From positions 5,480,142-5,544,141 of the forward strand of contig OZ022595.1 in assembly GCA_963669155.1 (NCBI GenBank): DNA of 64,000 nt, in the 5' to 3' direction. The DNA is from Arbacia lixula. Lineage: Eukaryota; Echinodermata; Echinoidea; Arbacioida; Arbaciidae. Below are positions 11,501 through 26,500 of the stretch, piece by piece. The notes under the pieces were generated by a model. That model was not told the origin of the DNA, searched no databases, and worked only from the letters and a program-made list of their open reading frames with translations. The position numbers were made by a program, and so were the translations under genes. The first letter of the stretch is position 1. Each line of letters begins with the position of its first letter.

Positions 11501-14500
11501 GCTGCTGCTGTTGCTGCATGGCTTCAGTGATCTCTGCATACGGGTTCTCTGCTTCACTGGACTCCTTCCTGGTGACAGGGGCCTTCTTGACCGGTGAGGA
11601 CTGCACTGCGGGGCCAGAGGGAGAGGGGGGTTCCTCCTCCATGAGGGGTGCAGGCTTGGGCTTGTTCTGGGGGATAGGAGCATGTCGCAGGTCCTCACTG
11701 ACGCTGACGATCCGACGAGTGAGGGATGGCTCATGATGCAGGACCTGAGAGGAGAGTGATTGCTTCTTGTTAACTCTATGAATTTGGAATCCAATATTTT
11801 ATTCAATTTTTAATGGAAACACTTATTCTCCAACAAACATCAAATACATTTGGTACATAACTGAACATTGAAATTATATATTTGGTACATAACTGAACAC
11901 TGAAATCATATATTAGTCAAAAATTTTGTCAATTTTGGAATATACTAACAAAGCATATCTGACCATCAATTGATACCTTGGAAAATGATACATTGATTCA
12001 GTGGAAGGAAATTGATATCTGAACATATTGAGAAAGGGTAGGCCTTATATAACAGATCCTTTCATTCTCTTTATGAAAAGTTACATATATCTGTTACTGC
12101 TTATATCTTTTGTTTCTGTAATTTTTCGCATTTATTGTAATTTGAATATTGTAATTATTTATCAAATGTTCAAAATAAAAGGTGAACACAATACCACGTT
12201 TTTACCCAACTGGGTTACTGGCAAGGATATCAACCAACCTGGTTGTCGGGAGAGGGCGGGGCCTTCCACTGGGTGTTGTTGTTGACAACGATGCCTCCAT
12301 CAGTGCCCTCCCCAGTGATGCCCTTCAGCAGCTCATCCAGCGCCATCCGCTCCCGGTAGTCCATGTGCCGCTTGCCCTCCCTCTGGGGCTGTACCTGGGG
12401 GGCGCGGTCAGGCGAGAGCACGTAGGGGGTGGGGCTGGTTGCGTCGCCGTTTGTCAGGGGTGGTGGAGGCCGGGGATGGTGGGCCGGGATCATGGGCGAC
12501 TGCTCTGGGGATGGGGTCTTCTTGACCTGGGCATAGAGGGCGCCATCAGGTGCGGAGCTGTGCGGGATCTCCAGGATCATGTTGTTGTTATTGTTGCTGC
12601 CGGATTTCTCATCCAAATCCATGCCTCCATCTGGAAAACCAAAATATATTCATTTAATGAAAATGAAGTGACATCCATTGTTTCTTTGTGCTGTTCAGAA
12701 TGACATAATCTATCAATGTGAATATGACAAATAGGCAAAATATTTTGTTTGTTTGAAGAACTGTTATGTGAATATGTGATACTGTATTTTGGAACCCAAA
12801 AAATTCTAATCTGTTATAATCATGGTGAAAACTATACTAAAATTGACATACTGGTGGAGGCTGAAATAATGCCATGGAAATGTTTACATGAGTCATTACC
12901 CCTTGGTTTGTATATCTGACCTCTTTATGTACCATGTAAGTATTTTTTTCACCATTCATGCACACAAACCCCATCAAGTAGTCTGGCACACAAAGGGTTA
13001 AAGTGATATGTGCAATTTTAAATTGCCAGAGCAATGTTTTGACCATTCCGAGTGTCACGTACCTTCGGGCCCCTCGATGATGTCATTGAAGTGTTCATAC
13101 GAGTCCCATCTGATGAGGGGGTCGTCAATGTGCTCCGATGGGAACGTGTCCGCGGCCATGTAGTCGCTGCCGTGGAGGGCATCGGGGGTGGATGAGAAGA
13201 TCAGCTCCACCTTGGTAAACTCTGGGAACCGGGCATCTGTGAAGAAATAGGAAAAGCATACGAATGAACATCGACATAACTATATGAACAGGCATAATTT
13301 TATGCATTACATCATCATCGTCACTAGCAATCTATTACAAATTACAAAACATGAGATATGAGTAAAATATCATCTATCAGCTTTTGTATTAAGACTTTTG
13401 CCCCATTTTCCAATTTGCCTACAAAAAGTATTTACCTTTCTCTATATCTCTACTTCCATGAACTGACATAATCAAATGTGGGAATTATAGACTCTCTATA
13501 ACTTTTTAAAATACCATATGTTGGTAATCTTTGCCCCAGCTTTTGGAGATGATGCACCACCCATATACAAGTCATGGGACCCACACAGAATATAAGCTGC
13601 TACCATGGACACCCACCCATACAAAGCCTCCCTACCTGTGCATGCATCATCCAGCTCCGGCTTTTGGAAGATGAGTCGGTATTCCATCACGGCCGTGGTG
13701 TGAAACTGGCAGCGAAACACCGTGTCTCGTGTCGTCGATCGGAACTTCTTATGGTAGCACTTTACCTGTGATGAAAAAAAAAATTAATTTCAACATGAGC
13801 TGTGCTATCCAGAGCCATGTTGGATATATGTATTTAATTATTGTTAACTACCAACAATGATAATTTCCATGGCAACACGTGCAATAATGAGACCTCACTG
13901 GCTGTTGCCATGGTGAGTTAGCATTGATGGTAAGTAATAATAATTGAAAACCTATATGCAACATGGCCCTGGACATACATGCACATGTAACATAATCATG
14001 GTGGTTCTTTATACCATAATATATATTTTTATTAAATGTTCTTGTCCATTTCTTACAATGACTGCTAGTAAATGTTTGTTATTGTGATTCTATTTGATTA
14101 TAAAACAAGTCAACTTAACAGAGTATTTACAGAACAAAAGAAAGAAGTCAAACTTTATCTAAGCAACAGGAAAGTATTACCGATATATGAAGTGTTATTT
14201 ATTCCATGAATCAACGAGACACAATTATACAGTTTTGTATTTTTCCCTCTGCTACTCTATCAGCAACTCTTAAAAGCATTTGCAACAACCTCCAATCTGA
14301 ATATCATCTTAAACAAACCTAGAGGATCAGTCTTTCTCACTTCAAGTTTGTATGAACTTGAGCAAACATTATGGGGGTGTCCCATTTACACTTCTCACTT
14401 CAGTTTTCAAACATCTAAAATACCGAAAGTAAACATTTTACACCTGAATTGCCATTTTAATATCAAGTTCATCAGAAGGAGCTGTGTCAATACACTCAAC

Positions 14501-17500
14501 ATATTGACTGGATATAATGCACATCAGATTGCGCTAAAGAAAGCACATGAGGTGGAGGAAAAGAGCGATACAGTAGGCATGATCCTACAGTGTGTCCCAG
14601 AAAAAAGGAAACCCGTTTTTCAAGGTCGATAACGTAATCATAAAATATCACATTATTATAAAAATGACAGCAATATTGAGAGTGAAGTATCTTCTTTCGC
14701 TTGGTACCAAATTCATGATGAATTGTTCACGCATGACTGATTTCAAGCAATTACAAGTGCTCGATGTCAGAAACGTTTTGCGCAGAATAATGAATGTTGT
14801 TTGCACTACGTCGATGCTTCCTTACAAATTTTGGCTATTTGTTCTGCGTAAATTGATTTTGACAATTATTTTTAAGCACATGTTGCTCCTCAACGCATGA
14901 CTCTTATCTATCATGTGAGGTATCAAATAAAAGAAGAAACACCGTGCTATCTAATGATGTGTATAATATTCCATGATTTTTTTTTCAGTCAACTAGAGAA
15001 ATAACACAGAATCTTGGTTTCGTTTTTTCTGGGACACACTGTATAGCTCCTATAGCTTATAAAAAGTGTTACCTTTCTTCTATCCTTTCCTAGCAATGAA
15101 AACAAGAATAACATAATATAAAACTTATCAAAACTTATCGCATGCCTGACATACAAATGTTAAGTATCATACCACATATTTTTTAGACAAGTGCAAATAA
15201 CGGGCTGAAAAAATTCAGAGTGTTTTAGTGTAAATAAGCAAATTTATTTTGTTCCTATTCTTACCAAGATATCACCTCTGAGAGGGAGGGCCCTGTCGGG
15301 GGTGATCACAAAGCGGCTCGTTCCCTCTGGCACCGTGCTGCGGACGAGAGAAGAAAGGAATCAGAGATAAGTGTGGAGAGACGATAGTGCAAGAAAAAAA
15401 AATTCACAGAAAACAAACTTCACACACACAAAAATAATTCACAAACAAATAGTAATAAAGAAGGAAAGGAACAAAATCATAACCATAATGCTACTGATAC
15501 CTTTACATTTCAAAAAGTTTCCAAATGTTCTTCAAATCTACGATGAAATTTTCAAGTTGTTGATATGTTTTTAAGTAGAATCAATAAAGACATAATTAGT
15601 TGCTATTCGATTTGTATAGGACACAGAAGATATAAATTACATTGTAAATTCACATAGCATGAAAAAACATACAATTTAGAGCAATAATTGTGCCATTTAA
15701 AGATTTAGGGATCATTTCACATTTTATTTTGCTTCTAAAAATCACTTCAAAGGGTATACATACCAACAAATTAACAAAAATATTCATCTTGTGCTCAAAT
15801 GTATGCTTCTTCATGTTTTCAAATTGATATTTGTATTAATACTTGATATCCAAAGTTACATTCCCTTACGACATATTTGTGGAACCTAGTATTTGGTAAC
15901 CTCTGTCAGGGCCAGTAGCGTCTCAAGCAGGCATCCATGCTATTAAATCTATCTACCGGTATCTTTAAAATGAAACTACTGATGACTTACTAGACGCCTG
16001 ATGTAAAGACTGGATGCATGCCCTGGTAGATCCTTAGAAACGGCCTGCAACCTAAGGAAAAAGTGCACAAATATCTTCAAATATGTACCTTTCCACAAAA
16101 AACAATGAGTACAACCAATACATTTATTTTGGTACAACATATGTCAAAATTTGCCATGGAACTGCAGTTACCAGAGGGATGTGGCTGGATCGTGCCTTAT
16201 AAGGTATTTGAAGTTTATTCATCGCCTGTTGTCTATTGTCCCAACAGAAATTGTATGGGAGTCATGCTGCTTAGACCGGAAAAGAAAAAAGGCCAGCCTG
16301 TGCTTATGTGGGCTTAGTAAAGAACAGGTTAAAGCAATAATGATTAAACAGAACATGGAAATAAGTTACTTCTTTTTAAACCATATCTCGAGATGCATGT
16401 GAAAAATTTCAGGATATGAAATGTATTTTCAATGTTACTCATTATCAAATGATATCTAATACATTCATGACAAGATCAAATACATAATGACGATCTTGTA
16501 CTGGACGTGTTCTCACCTCCGTTGGAGTCATAGTTTGGTACGCCGTGGAGCACCACATGATGCAGGAACAGTGGCGAGCTGTTGATCTGGATGGAGTTGG
16601 TGAGCAGACCGGTGAAGTAGTCCACATAGCGCAGCTGAGATGGGTGCATGGTACCGCGGGCTCGGGCATCCAGGAACCGACTCATGGCGTATCTGTCAGA
16701 GCCGGAGTCACCACTGCATGAACGTCATGGAAACAAACAATTACTCTATTGATGATATCGATGAAAAAGGAGGCCAGATCTTGAGTGACTACTCTGTGTG
16801 TATGTGTGCATAAACAAATCAACTCAATTCATTCCTTGAAGGGAGGTCCTTGTATAGTAAGAAGTATACTATTCTACCACTCCTTGCTCCTAACAATGAT
16901 CTGTAAACCAGATTGAGAACGTTGAGTCAACAGCTCTTTTCAGAACTAGCACCTCTGAAAAAATACTCTTGACTCTCACCCTCACCACTCTCTTTTCTCT
17001 CACTCGCAGTCTGAGCAGCTCTTTTTAGAGCTTTTCTGAAAGAATGGCCAACAGGACAATTATACTGTGAAAACCGTGATTGGTATTCCGGCAGTAACAG
17101 CCCCATTGAGTCAGATATGAATGGAGAGCCATCCTTTAGCGGGTACTTGATAGATAATAACTGTTTCATTAACGACAACGTGGAAGAAACAATACAGACT
17201 TGTTAAATGCATTGATCCAGACAAGTTGCTAAAAATAGATCACTGCCCAGACCCAATAAAACCACTAGATGTTACAGCATATTATCCCCTTCTATGCCTG
17301 ATTAAGTGTCATTCTATGGAATTTGTGTGTATTTCTTTTCTTTTGCAACAATGTGTCAATCGCGTATCGTAAAAGGGCGTTATAGGAATGTCTGTATTTA
17401 ATTTTAATTCTCAAACGTTTTAAGCCAAAAATAGGTTCATTCAATTATCATTTGATTTCTTCCATAAGATGAAAAGAAGGAATACATCATGAAAGCAAAT

Positions 17501-20500
17501 ATATGCCTGGTTTGAATGATGATGGCTCTTCATCTTTGATTTCCAACAATCCAAGCACAAATGGGCTTGGATAAGTGCAAACTGATTTCTTCCAATATAT
17601 GGAAAAAGGAATACATAATGAAAACAACACAAGTGTCTGGTGTGAATAACAATATTAAAAGCATGGAAACAAAGGTCAATGTACTTACGCTGAGGTGATG
17701 TTGATGTAGTGCATATAGGCAGACACTACGACTCCTATTGGACCACGTCCACCCTACACAACAGATAAAAAATATATCACTTAATGCTAACATATGATAT
17801 TTGTCTGCAATATAAATATATGAACATGAACAATTTACAGAAACGTGGCAGAAATAAATGAAAATGTTGCAATGACAGACATACATATTTCATATTGTAT
17901 CCTAAATATGCATTCGAGTCAAATAAAACACAATTTCATATAAAACAGAATAATCTCAACATGTGTTAATGTAAATGTAAGTGAATAAGCGGCCTACAGC
18001 AGTACAGTCGAGCAAAGTTAAAAAAAAGTTTTAAAAAAAAGATAATTTCATAATACATAAATTTAAATGAATATAATTAAAGCAGCCTATATATACTGTA
18101 CACATACACTGCTTATACTAAAAAAAAAAGAACCTACTCATAATAAATTAACTTCATTTGGCAAGTAAAGTCATCAGGTAGCACATACCTTGCAGTGAAG
18201 CACTACCACATTGTTGGGGTTAGTCTTCATCCAAGTCTCCATCTGTTTGCAGATGCTGCACAGCCTTTCCAGAGGTGGGGCCAGGACATTGGGCCAGCCC
18301 AAATCACGCACCTTGAAGAGGAATAAAAATGTGTGACAGAGTTTGGTATCAAAACTGGTAAAACAATGGCCTTATGTTTGCGTAATGCATCAAAGAATTT
18401 AAGGTATTTTCTCAAACTTCCTGTTCCGCCTCCTTCTTATCATCTCCCTTATTCTCTCACTCTTTCTCCTCCCCTCCCTCCTCCTTCCTCACATATCCTC
18501 TCCCTCCTTTTTCCTCTCTTTCCTCCTTTCTCTCTCTTCCCCACCACCTCCTTGCAGCTGTTCTGATGCTTGTTGTTTCACTTCCACACTAAATACCCCT
18601 CTTTCTCCTACCCCACCCCTTCCCCCCTCTTCTCTACCCCCTCCCCCACCCCCCCTATCTCCCTGGCTCCCTCCCTCCCCCTCATCTTACCTCCTGATTG
18701 AGCTTGTTGATGTCATGCCTCCTTCGTGAGAGGTTAAAGATGATGTAGCTGTTCTTATACTTACTTTTCAACATAGTAACAATACCTGGCCCCTCTCCTG
18801 CCCTAGCCCCCCCCCCCCCCCCTAGCTCCCTTCCCTCCTCCTCCTCCTCCTCTTACCTCCTGATTAAGCTTGGTGATGTCATGCCTCCTCCGTGAGAGAT
18901 TGAAGATGATGTAGCTGTTGTGATGCTTGCTTTTCAGCATGCGCACTACATCTCTCAGGTTGCTCCGGTACTGGTTCTCAAGACCTCCCGCAGGGAAAGA
19001 CACGGCTGTGATCATAACATAACAAGAAAATGATCATCATCAATGATACCACTTAAGCCTATGATTTGATGGTCAATTTTGTTTTATTAAGGATTTTAGT
19101 AGATTCAAACTGGACAAAACTGTGTGATATGTGTTTAATTTTGATTTGGATTTAAGAATTTCCTTTAACTCTTCATGTGTCATGTCTGTATTTTTGACCA
19201 GTAATGCACACAACCCCATAGAGCATTTCATCTGGCACAGGAAGGGAAAATAGAAACATTTTCTTCACAAAATGTCACCTGATATATTTAGTATTCTAGT
19301 TTATTTCCTTTAGATTGCTTTTCTAAATGTCATTTCATTTTATATCATAACCTATAGAACCAAATGCACTAGTTATGTTTGATGCTAATTTTGATTTAGG
19401 ATTTCCTTTAATAAAAACATTTTCTCTACAAAATGTCATTTGATATATTGGGCATTTTAGTCTGTTTCCTTCAAAGGTCTTTTCTAAATGTAATTTGATT
19501 TAGATATTCAAACCTGCAGACAATACAGAATGATTTATGTATAATTTTCATTTGATTGAAGATTTCCTTTAATAAACATACTTTTTTACAAAATGTCATC
19601 TGATAATTTTAATTTTTAGTTAAGTTCCTTTTGATGTCTTATTAGAATTTGATATTCAAAGTTAATCAATAGACATACAATATCCCCCCCAAAAAAAACA
19701 TAACCAACAAACTTACCAATTAATCGTTCTGTGATATAGTCCACCTCCAGATCAAAAGAGTATCTCACAAGACCATCTCCACTCCTGAAAAGAAAAGAGG
19801 GTCAGTAACATTTTTTTTTTTTTTAAGTTAAATAATCATCTCCATGGTTGTATGATGTACTACCATTTCTCCCTCTCCTCCCACCCCTGTATCCTCCTTC
19901 CTTTTCCTTCCTTAATTTCTCCTCTTTTTCCTCCCCCTCCTCCTTCATCTTCCTCTTCTTCCTTCCCCTGCTCTCCTCCTTATTCTGTTATATCAATGTT
20001 ATCAACCAAACTTCTAGCCTAGATTCTAGGCAGTGAAATGCAAGGACCAGACTTGAAACAACCAAGACTTTGCCCTCTTCCCTTGTGTCTTGTATGCAAG
20101 GAGAGGCAGGCAGGAAGAGGGCTTAGTTTCCATACAAGTCTCCCTGTCCTTCTCCTTATACTAACAAAAAACACACCACTTACTTGACACCGATGGTCTT
20201 GGCTTGCATGAGTGGTTGCTGCACATGTTGCTGCTGCAGCTGGGGCGGTGCATGTTGAATCTGGGCCGTCTGGTGTTGCAGCGTCGAGTTGACTGGCTGC
20301 AACTTAGGCGATGCCTCTTGTTGCTGCAACATCTTGTTGTTCGTCTTATGCAAGGGTTGTAGCTTGGGCGTGGTAGGGGGAGTGGGAGTTGTTGGGGTGG
20401 GCGGGGAAGAGGACGATTTCTTCCGCCGAAATTCGAAGGGGGACCCTGTCCCGCTCTTGACTTCAGGAGAATTAGCCTGGAAATGATTAAGGGAGAACAA

Positions 20501-23500
20501 GGAAAGAATTGATATCACTCAGGATAAGAACAAACAGCTGGCCACCATGTTGAGGACCGTCATATCTAGTCTGCATAGCTTCCAGGCTGTTGGACATTTT
20601 GAATCTAAACTCTTCAATCAGTAGCCTAGATTCTTGGCCCAAACAAAACACACATTTAACAATGCTTTCCTGTTATTAATGCAAAGTTAATAATCACAAT
20701 ATTAACGCATGTGTGATCTAATTCGTTCCTTCCTTCTTTTCAAGTGTTTATCAGGATAGCTAATGACATTTTCCAACATTTCATCCAACAAATCGTTTAA
20801 TACAGCTTTTCCTGAAATTGAATAACAACATAAATCTGTAACTAATGTTATCTGACCAAGTGGATCCTAGCCTCGTGTCCACGCTGTTCGACATTTCTAA
20901 ACCAAAATAAAAAATTGAGTCTAACTTCTACCAGACTAGTTACTTTTTCATTCTCCTCTTCTCTCAGTCCGTGAGCCGGAGGGGAACAAAATTGAGAATG
21001 ATTAGTCTACAGCAGAAGGACCCATTTATTGAATTCTTTGATTAAAAATGCCCAACAATCTGGAAACAGGCTAAGTTGATCCTTTCAATGACATGATGGC
21101 ATCAGGATGTGATGCAGACTTTGGTTAGACAACAATGCATTATGTGGATCTGATAACAATAAATCCTGACCGATGATAACATTACACCCATAAAACACTG
21201 CTTATTTGCTTTAATTTGGAGCACTGGAAGTCTGGAACAAATCATTCACTCTTTGCTAAAAAGCTAGATTTATACATTAAATTGATCAACAGAATCAACA
21301 ACCAATTGATAAACAGTCTATCATAGAGTTATCTATAAAGAGAATATAAGTTACATATTTTACAGGTACAGAACAAGATTATTCAAATTATGTGACTACT
21401 ATTTTTTTAAGATGTTCTTGGATTTTGTTGCCACTTTGGTACCATGGTAGACATATGTTCTCTTTGAGTTTGATGGTGTGTATAACACAAAGATAAATCT
21501 TTAACCTAATCAGGATGTCAGCTTCTGGGTGCACATAAATGTGTGTGGTCCTCAGCGCTGATACACAAGTGACATTTGACAGCGCAACAACATCGATCAT
21601 ATTGGAACTGTTTTTCCATGTTCTAATAGAAACATTCCGCCTCCTGATTTTTTTCTTCCTTCGCACTTTTTCCCAGATGACCCCATCTGCCTCTTTCTTT
21701 CTTCCATCTTCCTTCTGGAACCCACTTACTGCCACCTTTCTCAGACTTTAAACTTGGCTCCTCATTCTTAACCTAGATTCCAGACATATAACTTACATCT
21801 CCTTCAGTTGCAATACTTCTACTTTAAAAAAGAATACAAATGCTCTTTCATATTAAAATAGAGAAAAACATGTGAGTTAAAACTTGCACTATGTTGAAGA
21901 TAATAACTAAGGGTAGACACTCTAGACACACTTTAAACTACTATATATCTGGCATCACTGAGCTTTAAAGTTATATATAAAAGATGAATATCTCTCTCCA
22001 CTTTCATGCTCACTTATGATAATTTCATAATTCACATCGCTTCTCTCAATTATATTTGAAGTAATACATTGTGACTCCCCATGATTGAGCCCCAAATCTG
22101 AAGAACACATGGCAAGAATTTACAAGCAATTTCCTAATTTACAAGCAATTTCCTAATTTCTTTAAAAATGACAAATAGGGAGAATTTACTATGACTTGCC
22201 CTCAAAACTTGCCCTCTGTAATGTATCAATTATACTTATACATTTCGAAATAGAATTACTTTTATTTAATTAAGACTCCCTACAGGTTAGTGCCTAATCT
22301 ATATGATCTATAGCAGTCAATGGCAAGGTTGAAAAAAAGGGAAACTCAGTGATTTATTTTGTAAACATTTTGTAATAGCACAGTAAACTTCAACTACTGG
22401 TTAAACTCAATTTGTATAACAACAATGAGAGTTTAAACATAGTACATGTAAATACTAAAACTTGTCAAAATTCAAAGTGTTCATACTCCTGAAGCACATT
22501 TACTTCTCAGATGAAGAATGTGAACACATCATTCACTAATTTCTGGATTATGAAATCATTTAAAAAAAAGTGAAAATAGATTTTAAGTGTACCAAAAATA
22601 ATTGTCAATATTCCAAGTGTTAGCTGAAGCTAAAATATTGATATCACTTCAATCATGAGAATAGAGTATTAATGGAAATGAGAATTGAAGGAACAAAAAG
22701 ACGGCACAGTTATTCACAGACAGACACTTGATGAAAGTGTGAACATTCTTTAAACAGAAGAATAACCTCACAAATAAACATAGACCATTAACGTCAATGT
22801 TGATTAATTTAGCCATTTTAGGTAAACAAGGTATAACATTTTGCAAGAAAAAGCATACACTTCCTTGAAGTATAAACCTCTACCAAAGAACATTCATCAC
22901 ATGATCATTACAAAACGTCACTGTCACTAAAAGTAACACGTTTTCTACAAGTGTGAACACAGTAGTAATGAGCCGTTCACGGTGAGAGGGAGCCCAGGAT
23001 ATAAGCTTGTGAAGTACTTCCTATCAACAAATTGCATTACACATGTGGAAAGGTTACAATATCTGTGCAAGCCAAAAAAGGCAGTAGTTTGTCTCAAAAC
23101 TAAAAATAGCTCCACCTGTTGATTCTGCATCTTAGCAGGATTTGGTTTTCTCCAAATTTGATATTCATCTGATGTACATTTTCTTAAGAAGTGCTTCTTT
23201 GCCTGGAATATAGTCTGCCTGTCTGTACGTGCTACTCATACATACTTCTAAATATAGCCTACTTCTGATCCTCATCTTAAAATCACCTGATTTGAATATC
23301 TTTTTATACATCATTTAGAGATCACTTAATAAATGCTTTCCTTATATTCTCATGTATCCCTCTAAATTCTATGTATAATTATCTTTTTAGCCTAAAAAAG
23401 TTATACATTACAATACAGGAAATTTGTTTAAAATGATGCACAATCCATCATTGAAATTTCGAAAGCATGTTTGCGCGACACGTTACATAGAATGACATGT

Positions 23501-26500
23501 GAGAAAAAGGTAAACATGAATATCAAGTTAATGTGTAAAGTAAGAAATAAAAAAATGACAAATATGAGATATAGTAGGAGGAAATTAAAGTGAAAGATGA
23601 AATATTGAACATTACACACAGTAGATGATCAAAAACAATTAAAAAAGGAAAAAGGGAAAGATAAGGATAAAGGAAGGAGAAAATGAGATGAAATATAGGA
23701 AAAAGGAGGTAAGGAAAAAGAAGAAAAAATGAAGTCCCCCCCCCCCTACCCCCTAACAGCTGAACAAGTTGAAGACAAACCAAACCAGGAAATGCAGTAC
23801 TCAAAGAACATAGGAGGGAGCATTATATGATATGATGCATAAGTCTCTCATTACCACTGGCATGAAGATGTGTAGTACACCAATTGGGTTTCCAAGGCCT
23901 GGTAGTGTAAGGGTTAACAAGATTTAGGGAGGACATACCAAAGGGTATGTGGAAACATTAACATATACCAGCAGTGCCATGAGAGGCGCTGTGTCAGTCG
24001 AAGGGGGCAAAGTGTCACCCCTCACGTTCCTCCATCCCTACCAAAATGATTTGATTAATGGGAGGCAGATGAGAGATGGAGATGAGCTAATCTCAAATAG
24101 CAGAGGCTGGGGATTAGGGGTGGGGAGGTGGGGGGGGGGGGGGGGGTGGGGGGCGGCGAGGGCCAAGAAATTTCACAGGAGAACAGGGAACCACATTATG
24201 TACTGAGGAAATTCTTCCTGCAGATATTTAGGCCAAGCGAGTTCCCTGAAACTAGCGGAGATATGGTATGATATAAGCATACTCCATTTATCAATCTTTC
24301 CTACCTCTGTTTTGAAATATATCACAGTACTAAAAATGCAAGATGGAAAGGAAGACAGTCATCACAAATAAGAGCAGAGCAGAAGTATGTTAATTGTGTG
24401 GTACATGTACTAGTCTGTAAACTAAGACTAAATTGAATACTTTCAATGTATGGGTCAACCTCAAAAGGAAGCACTTCCAATATAACACTGTGTACCGTCT
24501 ACAGTCTAAAAATTCAGACAGACCAATGAGTATGCCATTACAGTTTTAAGGATTTTCTTGTTTGTCTAAATTTTACTTTAAAACTACAGCAAAACTGAAA
24601 CACGTTTTCTTTAGCACCCAGTGTTTACAAGTACAAAGAAAATACAAATTGCTTTGCAAGAGTGATTTAAAATTATTTCAAATCTATCCTCACATTTGAT
24701 CAAGTCATTTCTCTAATAATCTATCATTTATTATATTAACATCTTTTCATCAGTAACATAATTTATTAAAAGGTGAATATTTCTGTCTCTTTTGCTTTCA
24801 TAGGACCACTGTACTTTCATCACATCTATAACTTGCAGAAGATTCTGCCGCATGAGTCCAACTCTGCAATTGAGAAATAATTGAAAGCAAAACACCTCCC
24901 CTCTTTTTTCACCACAGAGGTATGACAAAATTAAAGAGTTTGAATGTGAGATTTGAGAAAGCATGAAGAGGGATGAGCTAAGTTGGTCCTCGCACATGTC
25001 ACATGACTAACCAGGAGTTAAGGCTAGTTTACAACTTTAAGACACCCTAACAGCAGGAGTTGGACATCACTGTGATACCATCCATCTCTGAAGTGAGATG
25101 CATTAATGTTTGAGTCACTAGTCTTGTATGAGTACTAGACTCCAGTTTTGTTGATAGTTGAGAAGGAAATGATGATGAAGATAGTGACATTGAGAAATGT
25201 GATGGCAATGATAGTGGTAGTCAGGTTGGTAATGACAATGATTTCAACTTGTAAAAAACTCAGAAGTATACAAACATAAAACAAACGATATGTTTTTTAT
25301 GGCAAAGACAGACCATATATCTCTGATGATGATAATTGCTATCCTTTTTAAAAGAATAATAACAATCAAAATCAGTTATGGGTTTAACATCTAAATGAGA
25401 ACACAAATATTGCAAATATTATTCTTAATCTTATCTATCTCTACTTTCAAATATTCCTTTTCTGGATTTCTTTCTTTTCACGGGTATGTGAGATGACCTT
25501 TACACATGACCAAAGATGTGATTGAGGCAGTAAAATGTATAATTTATAGGAAGTATATGCTTTGCTCTGCAAGGTGTATTTGTAAACAGAGGATTTGAAT
25601 CCCTGCAGTAATAAATTACTTCACTTTCCATCTTATATCCCTGAAACTAGCACATCAACACAAAAGTCTGCCTAAATTGTCTAGGGAGGTGGAAATATGG
25701 GAGAGTGATATTGTTGTGCTTAGAGTAGTTAGAGGTCAGATACAGAAACACAACAAGATACTGAGATGAAAGGGGAGAGTGAGAGAATAAGAAGGAGACA
25801 AAGAGGCAGATAAGGTGAATAGAGGAAGTAATTATCACATAAATCATTAATTAAAAAATAACAACAAAACAATAACAACTTTTACACATTAACACTAAGT
25901 GCTGGGAATTTCTTTTTTAGTTAATGTAAAAATGACAAGTTTATGATTATTTCAACAGCAAATGTTGCAATATATAACTCACATGTAAAATAGGAATAAA
26001 ATGATGTGAAAGGAAAAACAATGTATTTGATAAGCTCATAAGATGTTCCAGAAATGTATCAAAATGAGAGTCCAATCTTGAAACATACTCTTTTAATATC
26101 TAAAAAGAATTAACAGAAAGTATGAATTCATTTCTGATGGTGATCTTAAGGTGAATGTTTACTGGCAGACAATATTTTCCAAGTCTTTGAGATGAAATCA
26201 TGGATTCATGGCAGAAATGGCAGTTGGCACATAAATATAAAAAAGACAAGAAATGGCAGTTGGTGCTTATGTGGCCTATGGAGGGGCATCTAATGGTGGT
26301 TGGAGGGGCATCTAATGGAGTTAGGAGGGGCATTTAATGGAGGTGGGTGGGGCATCTGATGGAGGTAGGAGGGGCATCTAAAGGAAGTGGGAGGGGCACC
26401 TAATGAAAGTGGGTGGAAAATCTAATGGAGGTGGGAGTGGCATGTAACGGAGATGGAAGGGGCATATAATGGAGGTGGGCGGGGCATCTAATAGAGGTGG

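Noticed and set aside
14592..14900. 102-codon frame within the TA-flanked element
   Set aside because: No DDE-type or DNA-binding motif, and the start lies within the terminal repeat. Not treated as a transposase.
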